Assembly (NCBI RefSeq): GCF_045679555.1 | Contig: NC_092091.1 | Span: forward strand, 18,722,072-18,786,071 | Source of the DNA: Salvelinus alpinus | Taxonomy: Eukaryota; Chordata; Actinopteri; Salmoniformes; Salmonidae | Direction: 5' to 3' | DNA length: 64,000 bases | In this document: positions 43,197 to 56,001 of the stretch, piece after piece | How the letters are laid out: each line of letters opens with the position of its first letter | Position numbering within the stretch: position 1 is the first letter of the stretch | The notes under the pieces: model-generated | Database searches by the model: none | Seen by the model: the letters and a program-made list of their open reading frames with translations, nothing else | What the model was told of the DNA's origin: nothing | Position numbers and translations under genes: made by a program

Positions 43197-44393
43197 CGCT
43201 GGCGGGGTCCCACTAACAGACTTTATGATCCGCGATCAGCCCATTCTCAAGTGTTACAATGGAGACACTCCTCTAAATTAACTGGGCATCCAGGGGTTAA
43301 TCTGGTGGCCCAACATGATTGAGGATGTGAGATCCTTTGTTGCGGCCTGTTTCACCTGTGCCTAAAGCAAGTCATGACAGCTCCAACCTCTGCCCATCCC
43401 CAGCCGGCCCTGGTCCCACCTGTTCGTAGACTTTATCACAGGGTTACCTCCATCCCACGGTCTTATCACTATCCTGGTGGTCGTTGATCTATTCTCCAAG
43501 GCAGCCCATTTCATTGCCTTACCCATGTCTTGCTGATTGCCCATGTCTTTTGACGACACGGATTTCCCCAGGACATTATTTCGGATTGTGAGCCCCAGTT
43601 CATCGCGCGGTGTTCGAAAGCCTCCTGCTCAATGTGGGGGGAGGTAGTGAGTCTCTCCTCGGGGTTCCACCCACAGTCGAATGGGCAAACGGAGCGGGCC
43701 AACCAGGAGCTGGAGAAGTTCCTCCGCTGTTTCGTCTCCACACATGCCAGCAACTGCAGCAAGTTCCTTATCTGGACGGAGTATGCTCACATCCCACTGC
43801 CGGTCGCCGTTCGAGTGTCAGTTCGGGTACGCCCCCTCCCCTGTTTCCTGATCAAGAGGCCGAAGCGGGGGTGCCATCAGCCGAGGCGTTCATCCTCCTT
43901 GCTCCTCTCATCTGCCCGACACCAACACCAGGCAAACCGGCACCGAAGGCCTTTTCGGCTCCTCTGACTGGGTCAACAAGTGTGGCTGTCCACCCGTGAT
44001 CTTCCCTTAAGGTGGACTCGTGGAAGCTCGCTCCACGCTACATAAGCCCATTCAAGATCCTGAGTCGCATCAACCCGGTCACCTACCATCTCCAGCTTCC
44101 CAGGTCTATGAGGGTTTGTCCATCCTTCCATGCCTCTCGTCTCAAGCTGGTAAGGACCAGTCCCTTCTCTCCCCCCACACCTGCCCCCTCGACTTGTCGA
44201 TGGTCGCCCGACCTACACTGTCCAGTGTCTGTTGGAGGCAGTACCTGGTGGCCTGAGAGGGCTACAGCCCCGAGGAGCGGGCGTGGGTGCCTGCCCAGTA
44301 CATCCTGGATCCGGGACTCGTTCGGGACTTCAACCAACTATGTGGTGGTTGCCCTGGCTCCGCGGCTGGATCCGCTCCTAGAAGGGAAGATAC
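43197..44393 (+). pseudogene. pol remnant: integrase and chromodomain-like end
   Basis: Zinc-binding residues survive as a CFTCA scrap near 43.35 kb. The catalytic core follows in pieces: [20 protein letters not shown] (first Asp), GFPQDIISDCEPQF (second Asp) and FHPQSNGQTERANQELEKFL (Glu). The C-terminal part reads [20 protein letters not shown], then a chromodomain-like [19 protein letters not shown] in another frame just before the right LTR. Multiple frameshifts. Confidence 0.88.
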
Positions 44394-44704
44394 TGTCATG
44401 GTTCCACCTGTCACCAGAGGGCGGCAGAGACCGTCCTAGAGTCATTAACAACACTCAGGTGTGTCCTATTTACTTATTATGATTTCCCTGTTAAAAAAGG
44501 TGTGTTTTCTGTTGTCCTTTGCTGAAGCTTGATTTATGTGCTGGTTGCATTTGTCTCCTGAGTGAGTTTTCGAGACATAATGTTTGTTTTTCCCAGTGTT
44601 ACTGTGATCCTTCCATTACCATTTCTCAGTGAACTATTATCCTTAACTGCTGATTCCTCGTCTGATCTATTCCCTGCACCTGGGTCCAATCTCACCATGT
44701 CACA
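44394..44704 (+). repeat. Right LTR of the Gypsy element
   Basis: Starts TGTCATGGTTCCACCTGTCA, ends CACCATGTCACA, 311 bp. Carries an insertion of about 27 bases (after GTCCTATTTA) absent from the left LTR. Confidence 0.9.
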
Positions 44705-44709
44705 CATGC

Positions 44710-45612
44710 ACTATGAAGTCTGCATTACTACCAGACAGGAGAACCAGGTCTGTCAGTCGGTTGATAAGAAACTACTGAAGGTTTCGGTCTGTTTGCAAAT
44801 TACGACGAGATAGAGAGAAAGACACACTCTTATTGCATTCTTACGCTGTCTTGTTTTTAATCCAACATTTGCTTCCAGCCAGTAACACATTTTGCTTTCT
44901 AAAATGCTGTTTTGTTTGCTCTTGAGTTTGTTCATCTAATGAGTTTGCATCTTTTGCGGGGCTAGACAGAATATTGCCTTCTGGATATAGATTTCTATTT
45001 AATTTATTATTGATTGGCTGTTCAGCTGTTAAATCCAAGGAAATGGCTTCAACCCCTTTGACCCATTTACCGCATTGTCAGCCTAGGAACTGCAGGATGT
45101 AGGGCATCACTGATTCACCTGTATTTGTCTCGTTGAAATGCCTACATGGAGCGCTAGCCTTGATGTCTCCTCATTTCCTATAGCCATACAAATAGCCTTT
45201 TTGGTTGCAAGCCCTGTCTATCCATCCTAATGTACAATTCTACTGTGCCAATCTGTCCCCCGAGACACAAGAGGAGTGAGTTTGTGGGGAAATAAGATTA
45301 GCTGTCCGAACACAGGAGATTGAGCATTCCGGTCAGCTATCGTCTCCAGGCATCAGTTCCCATTCCTGGTCTCACTGATGGTCTGATTGATGCTCTTTAT
45401 GAATTCATATCCGAATGAATTGGATTTTATTCCAGTTTTATGACTTTAGAGTTTCAGCTAGAGACTGTGCTGTGGTCCGTTATGAGCCAACATTTGATAG
45501 CTGTAGTAACGCTGGGATCTAATGACTGTAATTGACACACAAGCCTCGACAGCAGATCATGATCAAATAGCTTAACGGGGACCATCCGGTGCTGTGCTTT
45601 CATGCTCTGGTC

Positions 45613-45615
<3 letters not shown>
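44710..45615. other. No gene seen
   Basis: Nothing recognised. The segment 45.04-45.55 kb is free of known repeats. Confidence 0.4.

Positions 45616-45702
<87 letters not shown>
45616..45702. repeat. (GT)n microsatellite, about 87 bp
   Basis: Pure GT dinucleotides. Confidence 0.97.
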
Positions 45703-45704
<2 letters not shown>

Positions 45705-47384
45705 AATGTATAAGACTCTTTCCTTTGTAGAGGTGGCATTATTTTATGAAGTATATCCTTCCTTTGGCATGAGTGCATTTTGTTGTCCAGTTTAAATTGC
45801 CATGCTTGAAATATCAAAAGCACAAAATCCCCCCTCCAAATTCGAGGTGCCTTGTGTACATCATACCTGCTGTTCCCATAGTGACGGCTCTGAAGAGGAT
45901 GTAGTTCTGTCCTTTTTCTAAAAAGATTAAAATCCTCAAAATAAACATAAGGCAGTAGGGTGCACATGTAAGTGGACTTGCGGCTTGAGGTTGCCTGGGA
46001 AACCTTCTCTCACAAAAGAGACGGGGGGGAAGAGTGGTTATTGCTCTATCTCGTGAGTAATTAGCGTCTGTGGTAGTGAACAGGAAATTCAAAAAAAATA
46101 AAACAACACGGCAGGGTTACCATGCCAGGGAGCGTGGTGTGTTTGTGGTGAGTGTGGCCCATACTACTTTAATGGGTTGCTGTATTATGTGCCTGCCTGC
46201 ATGGGAGGATTGTTTTTGGCTTGTAATTAAAGCTAGAATCCTTAGTTGCTACATACATTTTTTGGACTTATACATTAATTATATATACTAATTGACTCTT
46301 GAAGAATATAACTTATAAATGCCTCATGCGCTTAGTTTATTAACTGTCCCACCACATCAGAACCCCAAATATATGTAAACAATATATGTAAACAAAGTGA
46401 ACTATAATTTTGATATAATGGATACCTTACATTTCTCCAGGCCCATCCCTCAGCTATTCACTAAAACACAGGCAGGGTGTCCACTCTATTAATGTTTCAA
46501 TTAAGGATTACAGTTTTAAGTTGACAAAATCAGAGGAAGCAGCACTGTAATCAAACTCAATTCAGCTGGAGGCCTGTTGAGATGTGTCTGTAGGGAGAAA
46601 ACGCTGCCCCTCCCCCATCCCACACACTGCTCGTTCTTCTCCCGTCAGAATCCTCAAGGACAGATATGAAAAGTGGGTTTCTTTTTTTTTGGAAAGGCTA
46701 GAAGTGGGGCAATTGTGGTGATATTCTTTCCAAAGGCTTCAAAACAACTATTTCGAGCCTGAACGCATATGGGATGAAATAATATTGTCACATCGCTAAT
46801 TAATATTTTCTGTCTTAGAATATCTCAATATCTCAAAATCAATCTGTGGCAACTGTAGCAATATACATTTGGCACTAACATATTTGAAGTTTCCTCATTT
46901 CTTTGACTAGACCGATATTGTGAAGCTTGACTTCTCATTGAATATGGATTGATATTGGCAAGTTGAAAGTGATGGAAATAGGATACAGACATAACTTGAT
47001 TAAGACGTATCCACATGCATGAACCATTCAAAGGCATATATTAGTAACATGTAAAAGCCACCCAGCGGTTTTAAGCAGAGCTGATCTCAATACTCTCTGG
47101 GCCAACTTAGAATTAAACTGACGATGATGTCCTTTTGGTGCCAAGCTCACTCAGTAATACAAATATACAAGTAGCCGAGAGATTTTCTAATGAACCTGCC
47201 ACTGGAGTGTAACAAGTTGATTTCATTATACAATCAAGGCCCTCAAAATAAATTGTGGATTGGAATTTATTAGAACCCCTATCATATTGCACGTTTTTCT
47301 CTGTTGCTCTCTACTATCTACAAAGCCCATGCTTCCCAGAGGATATAAAATACTAGAGGATATAAAATACTATGGTCCACTTCT

Positions 47385-47386
<2 letters not shown>
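45703..47386. other. No gene seen
   Basis: Long stretch without recognisable exon or repeat; short A and T runs only. Confidence 0.45.
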
Positions 47387-47446
<60 letters not shown>

Positions 47447-47459
47447 GAAAGAGAGAGAG
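47387..47459. repeat. (AG)n microsatellite, about 70 bp
   Basis: AG dinucleotides, degenerate at the right end. Preceded by the direct repeat AGAGGATATAAAATACTA-like at 47.34-47.37 kb. Confidence 0.95.
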
Positions 47460-47591
47460 CAAAATCAGCCAAATTGAATGAGGCTAAGTGGAGTATGATC
47501 AACACAAAGGAAGCAGCTGCCTGTATTGCCACCAGTCAGCTAGTCAACACTGATGTCTGGCTGCCTGTATTTTTTTGTATTGTTGTGGGTA

Positions 47592-47800
47592 GCTTTAAAG
47601 ATGCAGTCCGGCACTTACAAATTTGTAACATATTGTACAAATTGGAATTTGTAACATATCCTACCCAAAAAATATACATTATATGAAATGGATGACATAG
47701 TACACCATTTTTGGGGACCCATTTTGGCTCGTGAGCGCTACTTTCAAAACTACTGGCTGAAATTATACAGAATCTTAGAAGCATCGCTTTTAATGGAAAC
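47592..47800. repeat. Unclassified interspersed repeat
   Basis: AAAGATGCAGTCCGGCACTT followed by GAAATGGATGACATAGTACA and GAGCGCTACTTTCAAAACTA is recalled as a dispersed salmonid repeat. Ends undefined. Confidence 0.4.
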
Positions 47801-48411
47801 ACAGAGGAAGTTTTAAGTATGAATATCTTGTTAGAATTATGTCTCGTTAGAATGAAAGATTTCACTGAGCACCAAAATGTGTTGTAGATTAGATGTACCC
47901 ACACTAAGCCATTCTCATAACAGCATGGTTGTCTACTGAGTGTTGATGTAATAAATCATTAGGGAATGATTAAGATCATCCAGTCATTATGGATGATTCT
48001 TATTTTCATTAATGTTGCATTAATGTCTCTATGTTGGATTCCATATTTGAAATTCCTATCTGGCTATTTGTCCATGAGGTTATTGGGCTAGGAGTATATT
48101 TAGAGGCTAGGGTCAGAGGATGATGTGGTGGCAGTCCAAGAGAAATTAGTTCAGCCCAAAGCACAGTGTCAGAGAATCCAAACAAACAGTCTGGTTGTGT
48201 CTGGGAGATACTGTCTTGTCTGCCCATATCAAAGATCACATACAGGGATAGGACATCTCTCTGGAGGATATTTTTCTGGGTACCCATAGCCTTAGTCCCG
48301 CTGTTGTGGTTGTCAGACTACTTGCCCAAACTATAAATACTGTAACTGAATTTAACAATAAACATATTGACTGAGATGAATGACTTGACATCAATCTCCC
48401 TTAATCTACAG
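47801..48411. other. No gene seen
   Basis: Nothing recognised. Confidence 0.4.
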
Positions 48412-48545
48412 GATCGGTGTCCCTATACCGGGAAGGCTGAGCTAACATGCGCTAATGTGATTAGCATGACAGTTGTAAATAACAGCAAACTTTCCAGGAC
48501 ATAGACATGTCTTATATGGGCAGAAAGCTTAAGAGTATGAAGTCC
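48412..48545. repeat. Unclassified interspersed repeat
   Basis: ACAGGATCGGTGTCCCTATA with GAGCTAACATGCGCTAATGT and AGGACATAGACATGTCTTAT is recalled as a dispersed salmonid repeat fragment. Confidence 0.45.
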
Positions 48546-48986
48546 CTAACAAGCCCAAAAAAGGGTACTACATCCTGTTATCAGAAGTGTATGTAGAGGA
48601 GTGTTGGGTTTGGCACAGCAGATAACCCTCCTTAAACCAAGATACAGAGACACCGCAGAAGATATACACCCAGAGAGCTCAGACTCCACCAGGTCACAGA
48701 GGTCACTGGGCAAAGGTCACACACATGCTTCACACACAAACACTGCTTCTGGGAATCACTCTTGCTCTGAGAGAATGCAATATCCACTTTCTATCACTCT
48801 ACTCTGGGTTTCAAACACTAATGGTGTTTTGGCAGGTGGTTTATATGGACTGTTAAACACCAAAAAGTGGAGAGTTGAGGTGAGCTCTTCCAGCTAGAGC
48901 CTGTTTCCAGAGATTGTAATGTGAAGTGTTGGGTGGCTGGGCCTTTACTGAGGAATCCCACCTCGTTACTGAGCCTGTCTGTCCTC
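48546..48986. other. No gene seen
   Basis: Nothing recognised. Confidence 0.4.
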
Positions 48987-49930
48987 TTAACCCTGTTGTG
49001 TACGTTTCATGTTAATTAATTCTGTGTTCCTGGTCCAAAATGACCACCCCATTATAGCTGATTATAAATCCATAATAATACATATATTATCACCTAATGT
49101 TGTGTTAGATCTTTTTATCAACTAAAGTTCTTGCGAACATTACACGTTTTGAACTTCTATTTGTTATTTCATGGCCTGTAGGCCTCATTGACCTGAGCTC
49201 ATACAACTCGTTTTTGAGTAAAAAAAGTATGGATAAGTATGCATAATGCATGGATGATTTTGACTATAACAAATACTCAGATTAAATATATTGTGCTATT
49301 TATCACAGACTACTTTGTGTCAAAGTTTAACAAGGACTCTCCTCCTCACCAGTGTCATGATCAAAGATATGATCAATAGCTTCAAATACAGTATATAATT
49401 TGGTCATTGTGCTGCCACAGAATGAATTGTGAGCAAGAACTCAAAAAAACTTGATATACCAGAGCTGTGAGAAAAGTTCTATATATTATTGAAACAATGT
49501 TGCAATTGTTTGTGAGAATGTCAACAGGTGTGGTTCCCATTGGGGGGAAAATTATATTGGGAAAGGTTCCCGTGGGGGTTGCCATGGAAGCCAAGAAGGG
49601 GAGTGAGGTGTGTGTGTGTGTCTGTGTGCTCAAACACACATGCATGTGGGGGTCTGGGAGAGGAAGTGTGTCCATCTGATGAATGGGCATGAGCCTGAAC
49701 TCAATTTTATACACTAATTGTAGACTCACCCATTCATTTCTAATGACCGGTAATTTTAAATAAGGCACCCAAAATGTAATGAAAATCATCTAAATGTATT
49801 TTGTGTGTTCAGATGCCCTGTGTAGACAAAGTCATGGAACCTTATGACAATCAGATTACATTAACTACATTTTTCAGAGAAAGAACTTGTAAATCAGTCC
49901 AATTCGACCGGAACACAGCAGGAGGGTTAA
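48987..49930. mobile_element. Element with TTAA target site and CCCT... inverted ends
   Basis: TTAA at 48987-48990 and 49927-49930 brackets ends CCCTGTTGTGTACG and (reverse complement of the right end) CCCTCCTGCTGTGTTCCG. A TTAA target with CCCT ends is seen in piggyBac- and Kolobok-type elements. No transposase recognised. Length about 936 bp, so probably non-autonomous. Confidence 0.65.
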
Positions 49931-49948
49931 TGACCAGAGACACAGCCA

Positions 49949-51524
49949 CAGTGCCTTCAGAAAGTATTCATACCCTTTGACTTATTCAACATTTTGTTGT
50001 GTTACAGACGGAATTCAAAATGGATTGAATATATTTTGAATATATTTTCTCACCCATATACACACATTACCCAACAATAACACAGTTAAAACATGTTTTT
50101 TGAAATGTTTCCAAATGTATTGCAAATGAAATACAGAAATATCTCACTTACACACCCCTGAGTCAACACATGTTAGAATACCCTTTGGCAGCGATTACAG
50201 CTGTGAGTCTTATGGATAAGTCTCTAAGAGCTTTGCTTACCTGGAATGTACAATATTCTTTTCAAAATTCTTCAAGCTCTGTCAAATTGGTTGTTGATCA
50301 TTGCTAGACAACCATTTTCAAGTCTTGCCATAGATTTTCAAGCAGATATAAGTCAAAACTGTAACTCAGCCACCCAGGAACATTCACTGTCTTCTCGGTA
50401 AGCAACTCCAGTGTACTGTAGGTTTGGCCTTCTGTTTTAGGTTATTGTCCTGCTGAAAGGTGATCTCATCTCCCAGTGTCTGGTGGAAAGCAGGCTGAAC
50501 CAGGTTTTGCTCTAGGATTTGTTCTTAGCTCCATTCTGTTTATTTTTTATCCTGAAAAACTCCCCAGTCCTTAACGAATACAAGCATACCCATAGCATGA
50601 TGCAGCTAACACTATGCTTGAAAATATGGAGAGTGGTACTCAGTAACGTGTTGTACTGGATTTGACCCAAACATAACACTTTGTATTCAGAACAAAAAGT
50701 TTCTTGCTTTGCCACATTTTTTGCATTATTGTTGCAAACAAGATGGATGTTTTGGAATATTTTTTATTCTGTACAAGCTTCCTTCTTTTCACTCTGTCAT
50801 TTAGGTTAGTGTTGTGCAGTAACTACAATGTTGTTGATCCATCCCCAGTTTTCTCCTATCACAGCCATTAAATTCTGTAACTGTTTTAGTCACCATTGGC
50901 CTCATGGTGAAATCCCTGAGCAGTTTCCTTCCTCTCCGGCAACTAAGTTAGGAAGGACGCCTGTTTCTTTGTAGTGACTGGGTGTATTGATACACCATCC
51001 TAATGTAATTAATAACTTCACCATACTCAAAGGGATATTCAATGTTTGTTTCTTACCCATCTTCCAATAGGTGCCCTTCCTTGCGAGGCATTTGAAAACC
51101 TCCCTGGTCTTTGTGGTTGAATCTGTGTTTGAAATTCACTGCTCAACTGAGGAACCTTACAAATAATTGTATGTGTGGGGTACAGAGATGAGGTAGTCAT
51201 TCAAAAATCATGTTAAACACTATTATTGCAGACAGTGATTCCATGCAACTTATGTGACTTGTTAAACAAATGTTGTCTCCTGAACCTAGTTAGGCTTGCC
51301 ATAACAAAGGGGTTGAATACTTATTGACTGAAGACATTTCAGCTTTTCATTTTTTATTCATTTGTAAAAAATAAATAAATTGAAAAACATAATTCCACTT
51401 TGACATGGGGTACTGTGTGTAGGCAAATGACCAAAAATATCAATTTAATCCATTTTAAATTCAGGCTGTAAGACAACAAAATTTGGAAAAAGTCAAGGGA
51501 TGTGAATACTTTCTGAAGGCACTG
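49949..51524 (-). mobile_element. Tc1-like transposon, old copy
   Basis: The ends CAGTGCCTTCAGAAAGTATT and AATACTTTCTGAAGGCACTG are inverted repeats, extended by TTCAACATTTTGTTGTGTTA and its partner. TA follows the right end, while the left flank is CA. Transposase traces run on minus: CIMLWVCLYSLRTG-like (compare S-I-M-L-W-G-C-F in better copies) near 50.6 kb, and a C-terminal R-L-T-A-V-I-A-A-K-G near 50.2 kb. No long frame survives. Confidence 0.82.
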
Positions 51525-51930
51525 TAGTTCACCTTCTCAGTCAAGGTGAGGTGATGGAACTTTATAGAAAAGTAACGTACTGTAGTTCACCTTCTCAGTC
51601 AAGGTGAGGTGATGGAACTTTATAGAAAAGTAACGTACTGTAGTTCACCTTCTCAGTCAAGGTGAGGTGATGGAACTTTATAGAAAGGTAACGTACTGTA
51701 GTTCACCTTCTCAGTCAAGGTGAGGTGATGGAACTTTATAGAAAAGTAACGTACTGTAGTTCACCTTCTCAGTCAAGGTGAGGTGATGGAACTTTATAGA
51801 AAAGTAACGTACTGTAGTTCACCTTCTCAGTCAAGGTGAGGTGATGGAACTTTATAGAAAAGTAACGTACTGTAGTTCACCTTCTCAGTCAAGGTGAGGT
51901 GATGGAACTTTATAGAAAAGTAACGTACTG
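51525..51930. repeat. 58-bp tandem repeat, exactly 7 copies
   Basis: The unit starts TAGTTCACCTTCTCAGTCAA and ends AGTAACGTACTG. The seven units are almost identical. Each carries a small inverted repeat (CACCTTCTCAGTCAAGGTG). The array begins at the TA that flanks the Tc1 copy. Confidence 0.97.
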
Positions 51931-52163
51931 TGTTTTTTTAAACTTCTGAAACCATATATTAATAAGAAGATGGGACAACATAGTGTTAGCTTGAGGAACG
52001 TATTTAGTAAGATGAACCGGATATACTCACAGAGCATTATAGATACTGTAGTTCATCATGCTACAGTGATGAAGCACACTGACCCATTCCATTCTGGCAT
52101 GCTCTCTAAACAAAAATCGATATCATTATAACTAAAATTCTGTCCCTTCTCAAATATACACTT

Positions 52164-52317
52164 GGCTCTCCAACCCTGTTCCTTTTCTCCAACCGTAATC
52201 TAGCGTACCTGATTTCAATAATTAACTAGTTGATAAGCTGAATCAGGTTAGTTACAACTGGGGTTGGAGTGAAAACCTACAGGATGGTAGCTCTCCATGA
52301 ACATGGTTGGAGAGCCC
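52164..52317. mobile_element. Short element with GGCTCTCCAACC ends
   Basis: The left end GGCTCTCCAACCCTGTT and right end AACATGGTTGGAGAGCC are inverted repeats. 154 bp, no coding capacity. Recalled as a dispersed teleost repeat. Confidence 0.75.
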
Positions 52318-52616
52318 TGCACTAGGCACTTAGATATTAGCTGAATTCTATTGTGATTACTTTTTGCATGATTTCATACAAAATGGGTATGAGATCTCAT
52401 CGTTGTGGGGTAAAACCTCAAATCTTATTACATGAACATTTTGTGAATATGGCTGATTGAAATAGTAGAAAACACGAGGTGCAATGTTGAAACTTGGTTG
52501 TGCATCAGCAGTTTTCCTCTTGTTATATGTCACTCACTGACAGTCACTCAATTAGGCCATGTCAGTAAAACTATTTTTGATTGGTCAATGAGTCTAGACA
52601 GCTATCTAAACTTCTA

Positions 52617-52960
52617 GTAATCATGGCTGAATTACCGACCTGGGCACGCAGGGCACGTGCTCAGGAGCCCTGACCACCAAGGGGCCCCCATTGATGTTGT
52701 TAGTTACTCTCACTCAGATATCATATTAACATAGCATAAGTCCTGGCAAAATGTGTAGAATTGCAGGATGTACTTTTAAAACTGTAAAAAAAAAAGTGCT
52801 GAGTTAATGTGGCTTACTGTGTAGCGGTTAACTGTTTAGCTAATAGGCTAAGTGTTTGTGGCAATTTTAGATTATTTTTGTTGCTGTTCTCCGACAGTAT
52901 TTTTGAGTTTTTAAATTGTATCGAAATGCAGTAAATGAGCTTCAACTTTCTTTAAGAACA
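52617..52960. repeat. Unclassified interspersed repeat
   Basis: ATCATGGCTGAATTACCGAC with GGCACGCAGGGCACGTGC and AAGGGGCCCCCATTGATG is recalled as a dispersed salmonid repeat. Limits approximate. Confidence 0.45.
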
Positions 52961-55909
52961 ATTCAAGTTTTTCTTAACTTCAGTGTAAAACTAACTGGAT
53001 TCTGCAACAATTATGGATGATAATGCTCCGAAGGTGTATCAGGGGGAGTTGGAATATGCAAAAAACACATTTCCAATTCACACATGCATATTAATTCACA
53101 CTTGTAAATGTGCGAAATAGGACAAATATAAGCACCCACCAAATTATTCGTATTATTTTCATATTACTATTATTAACGGTGGGGAAGATGGCTCATTATA
53201 ATACTGTCTGTTCCAGATATCAGGAGTCATAAATAACAGATCTTATAATGAATCACATTCCCTCGATCATTATCCCAGACAACAAGGCCAATACACACAA
53301 CTACAGTCATTACTACAGACATTACTACAACAGAAATATCACATGTTCTGTTTAATGCACAGACGTCTCAGTGTCATTTTGTGCAGTTTTCCATGAATAT
53401 CATTTGATTGTGAAAAGCAGCTGCCAGCTACATCAGTGGATCTGGATCAGAAAGAGACAAAAATCGACTCTCTTACGGATGCACCTTTTTTTATCTGTGG
53501 TTCCCTCTGTCCCTGTGCCATCCTGTCTGTCAGTACGTTCACACCAGACCACATGGAGATGAGAACATTGTCAAAGAAGGAAAGTACACCTTGCTCCACT
53601 TTTAACCCTGAGAACTATATACTAATCTATCGTTCCAGTCCCACTGCTCTGGTGAGTCACTCTGCCGCCAGTCAACGGACACTTAGAGGGAATAGGGGGA
53701 AGTCCTGAATATGCCTCATGCATTGGAATCTAAACTGCAGATATGAACAGCTTGGGTAAAAAGATTATGTTACCCACTGAACATCAATGAACAAATAATG
53801 AGAGAAATGTTGTCCCTCTGAGCAAGGACAGTGAGTTATGGGTGATAATTGCATCCACTCTCTCATGGTTTGTTTAAACCCAAACCTTGGATATTACTAC
53901 TCGTGTTCTGAGTGATGTTGACTTAGAGGTCAGTCCATTTTCTCCAATATAGATAATGATATTCTTGGGAATGAGCTGGCACCTTTGATGGTGGACGTGA
54001 GGTGAGGTCACATATTCCCTTCGGTCACCTGGCTGTCACATTGCATGTGGACAGACACTAGAGAGGCATCAGGGTCACAGCTTTGACAGTATCCTTTTAT
54101 CTGGGGTGAAAAGTTCATCCTGTCCTGAAGCTTGGTCAAGTTGAGACAAAGAGGCAGCTAGGGGGACTTCATGCCGTAATGCTAACACATTCACCTGTAA
54201 TCACGGACGGCAGGTGTCAGACATTGACATTCCTCCCTCATTCACTTTTCGTTCGATCTGGTGGCATTCCCCTCTGTATACACCTACTGGCTGAGCATAG
54301 GTCAGTGAACCTTAAGTCTATTATATGGACAGACACACCCCTGCCTCCCCACTCTTCCCTCCTTACTGATCTGTCATTATCTGTTTCCTAATACATGTAT
54401 AGGACATGTATAGGGTGCACTGTGACACTGGTCTGTCAAAGGTCAGATCCACTAGTCCAGCAATTGGTCACAGGCAGGTAGAGCAAGTAATGAGTATTGA
54501 CGACGGGGAGCTGAGCTATTCATTAGAGTATGATTCAGACATCGGGCTTTTCAGAACATTGAGTTCCTGCTCCTGTGGATCCATAAATGTTTTTGTAGTA
54601 TGGATCAAGACATTTTGCCAATGGTAGGAGCATGGTGAGTGGCATGCTGATTCCATGGCATCACAGATTAATTGCTTTCTCGGTCTGATTGTGTTATAAT
54701 GCAGAGAAGGCTTCAATAGTACCAATATTTGCACAGTTTATATGCGCCATTTAGCAAAGTGCAGCTATTATTGTAATTATAAATCTTGTTTATCAATAGG
54801 TCAATACTTCCATAGCCAGGTAGTATAGGATTTAAAAATGTGATGCATGTTCTGTTGACCCAACGATGCACTTCTGTACACAGAGCATTAACACAGAAGC
54901 ACACAGCACATTAGTATTCAAAACTGCCAGTGGGTGAAAATGTCTCTGAATTTCAACATCATGTTCTTTATTTTATTATTCCTGCTTCTCATTTCAGCAA
55001 GGCTTAGATACACAACGAGAGAGAGAGAGAGAGACTCTACCCTCGTGTTGGGTGACAAAGCAACCACCCACAAATAATGTTAATGTGTATACTGATGGAA
55101 TGACATTGTAGTGAAGGGTGACTACAAACAAATCAACACTATTGACATTTCAGTTTAATGAGTGCGTTTAATGGATTAATGGAATGTGGTTTTATATGGA
55201 GTAAACAACAACGACAAGCTTTAATTGTGCATTGTTTTATCCATTGAGCAGACACGGTAATACACAGCAGTAAACGGTGTCTGAATGAATAGAGTTCTCT
55301 ATTCCTAGTATCAGATGTTACACTTGACAGTGTAACAGGATAGACCGCTAGCTTACTGCGTCTGGCGTCTAATGGTTTTAAATACAAGGCCCTGCGGGCC
55401 CACAGACACAGAGGATACACAATACAGCTGATGAGTGGATCAGATGAGATGAGAGTCTATTATACATATATTCCTGCTAGGTTCCTGCTAGAGATGATCA
55501 TCTGTTGAGTGGAATTGGATACGGGGGAGCATCAAAGGCAACGTCAAGGAACCGACTGCTGTATATGAACTGAGGCTGCCTGCCTGGCTCCGTCAGTCAC
55601 ACAGAGAGAGACAGAGAGAGAGACTCATAGACCCAGCCCAGAAATGGGGAACTCCGTATGAACTTTATGCAGAGATAACTTGATAAGACTGATATTCTAT
55701 ATGGTATTCTGCAAATTTCGACTACAGATGTTTATTAAAGTCATTGACAGTTTTTTTCTTAGCTAACCATCTAAATGGTTTGTTTGTAGACTTGGCATGC
55801 TGATAACCTTTCTGTGTTATCTTAAATAAGACATCCCAGTCTTATCCCCCCCACCATGAAAAGCTTATACAATTAAATAAACCTTTCACTTTTCTTTGCT
55901 GATAGGGGA
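52961..55909. other. No gene seen
   Basis: Nearly 3 kb without a recognised exon or major repeat. Includes a short GA tract at 55.02 kb. Confidence 0.45.
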
Positions 55910-55929
55910 TAAGTGGTTGTCTCACCTAG

Positions 55930-56001
55930 CTATTTTAAGATTAATTCACTAACTGTAAGTTGCTCTGTATAAGAGCGTCTGCTAAATGACTAAAATGTCA
56001 A
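55930..56001 (+). mobile_element. V-SINE tail fragment
   Basis: Contains CTAACTGTAAGTTGCTCTGT and GAGCGTCTGCTAAATGACTA. 5' part missing. Confidence 0.8.

Larger units (their letters stand above)
40005..44709 (+). mobile_element. Ty3/Gypsy LTR retrotransposon with both LTRs, coding region decayed
   Basis: Element 40010-44704 (4,695 bp) flanked by the exact 5-bp duplication CATGC (40005-40009 and 44705-44709). The order LTR, gag, protease, reverse transcriptase, RNase H, integrase, chromodomain-like end, LTR is that of chromodomain-bearing Gypsy elements. It has many stops and frameshifts. The LTRs differ by many substitutions and a 27-base insertion in the right one, so the insertion is old. 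A purine-rich tract (GAAGGGAAGA) precedes the right LTR. It lies about 2.1 kb upstream of the shisal1 start codon, in the opposite orientation. Confidence 0.93.
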
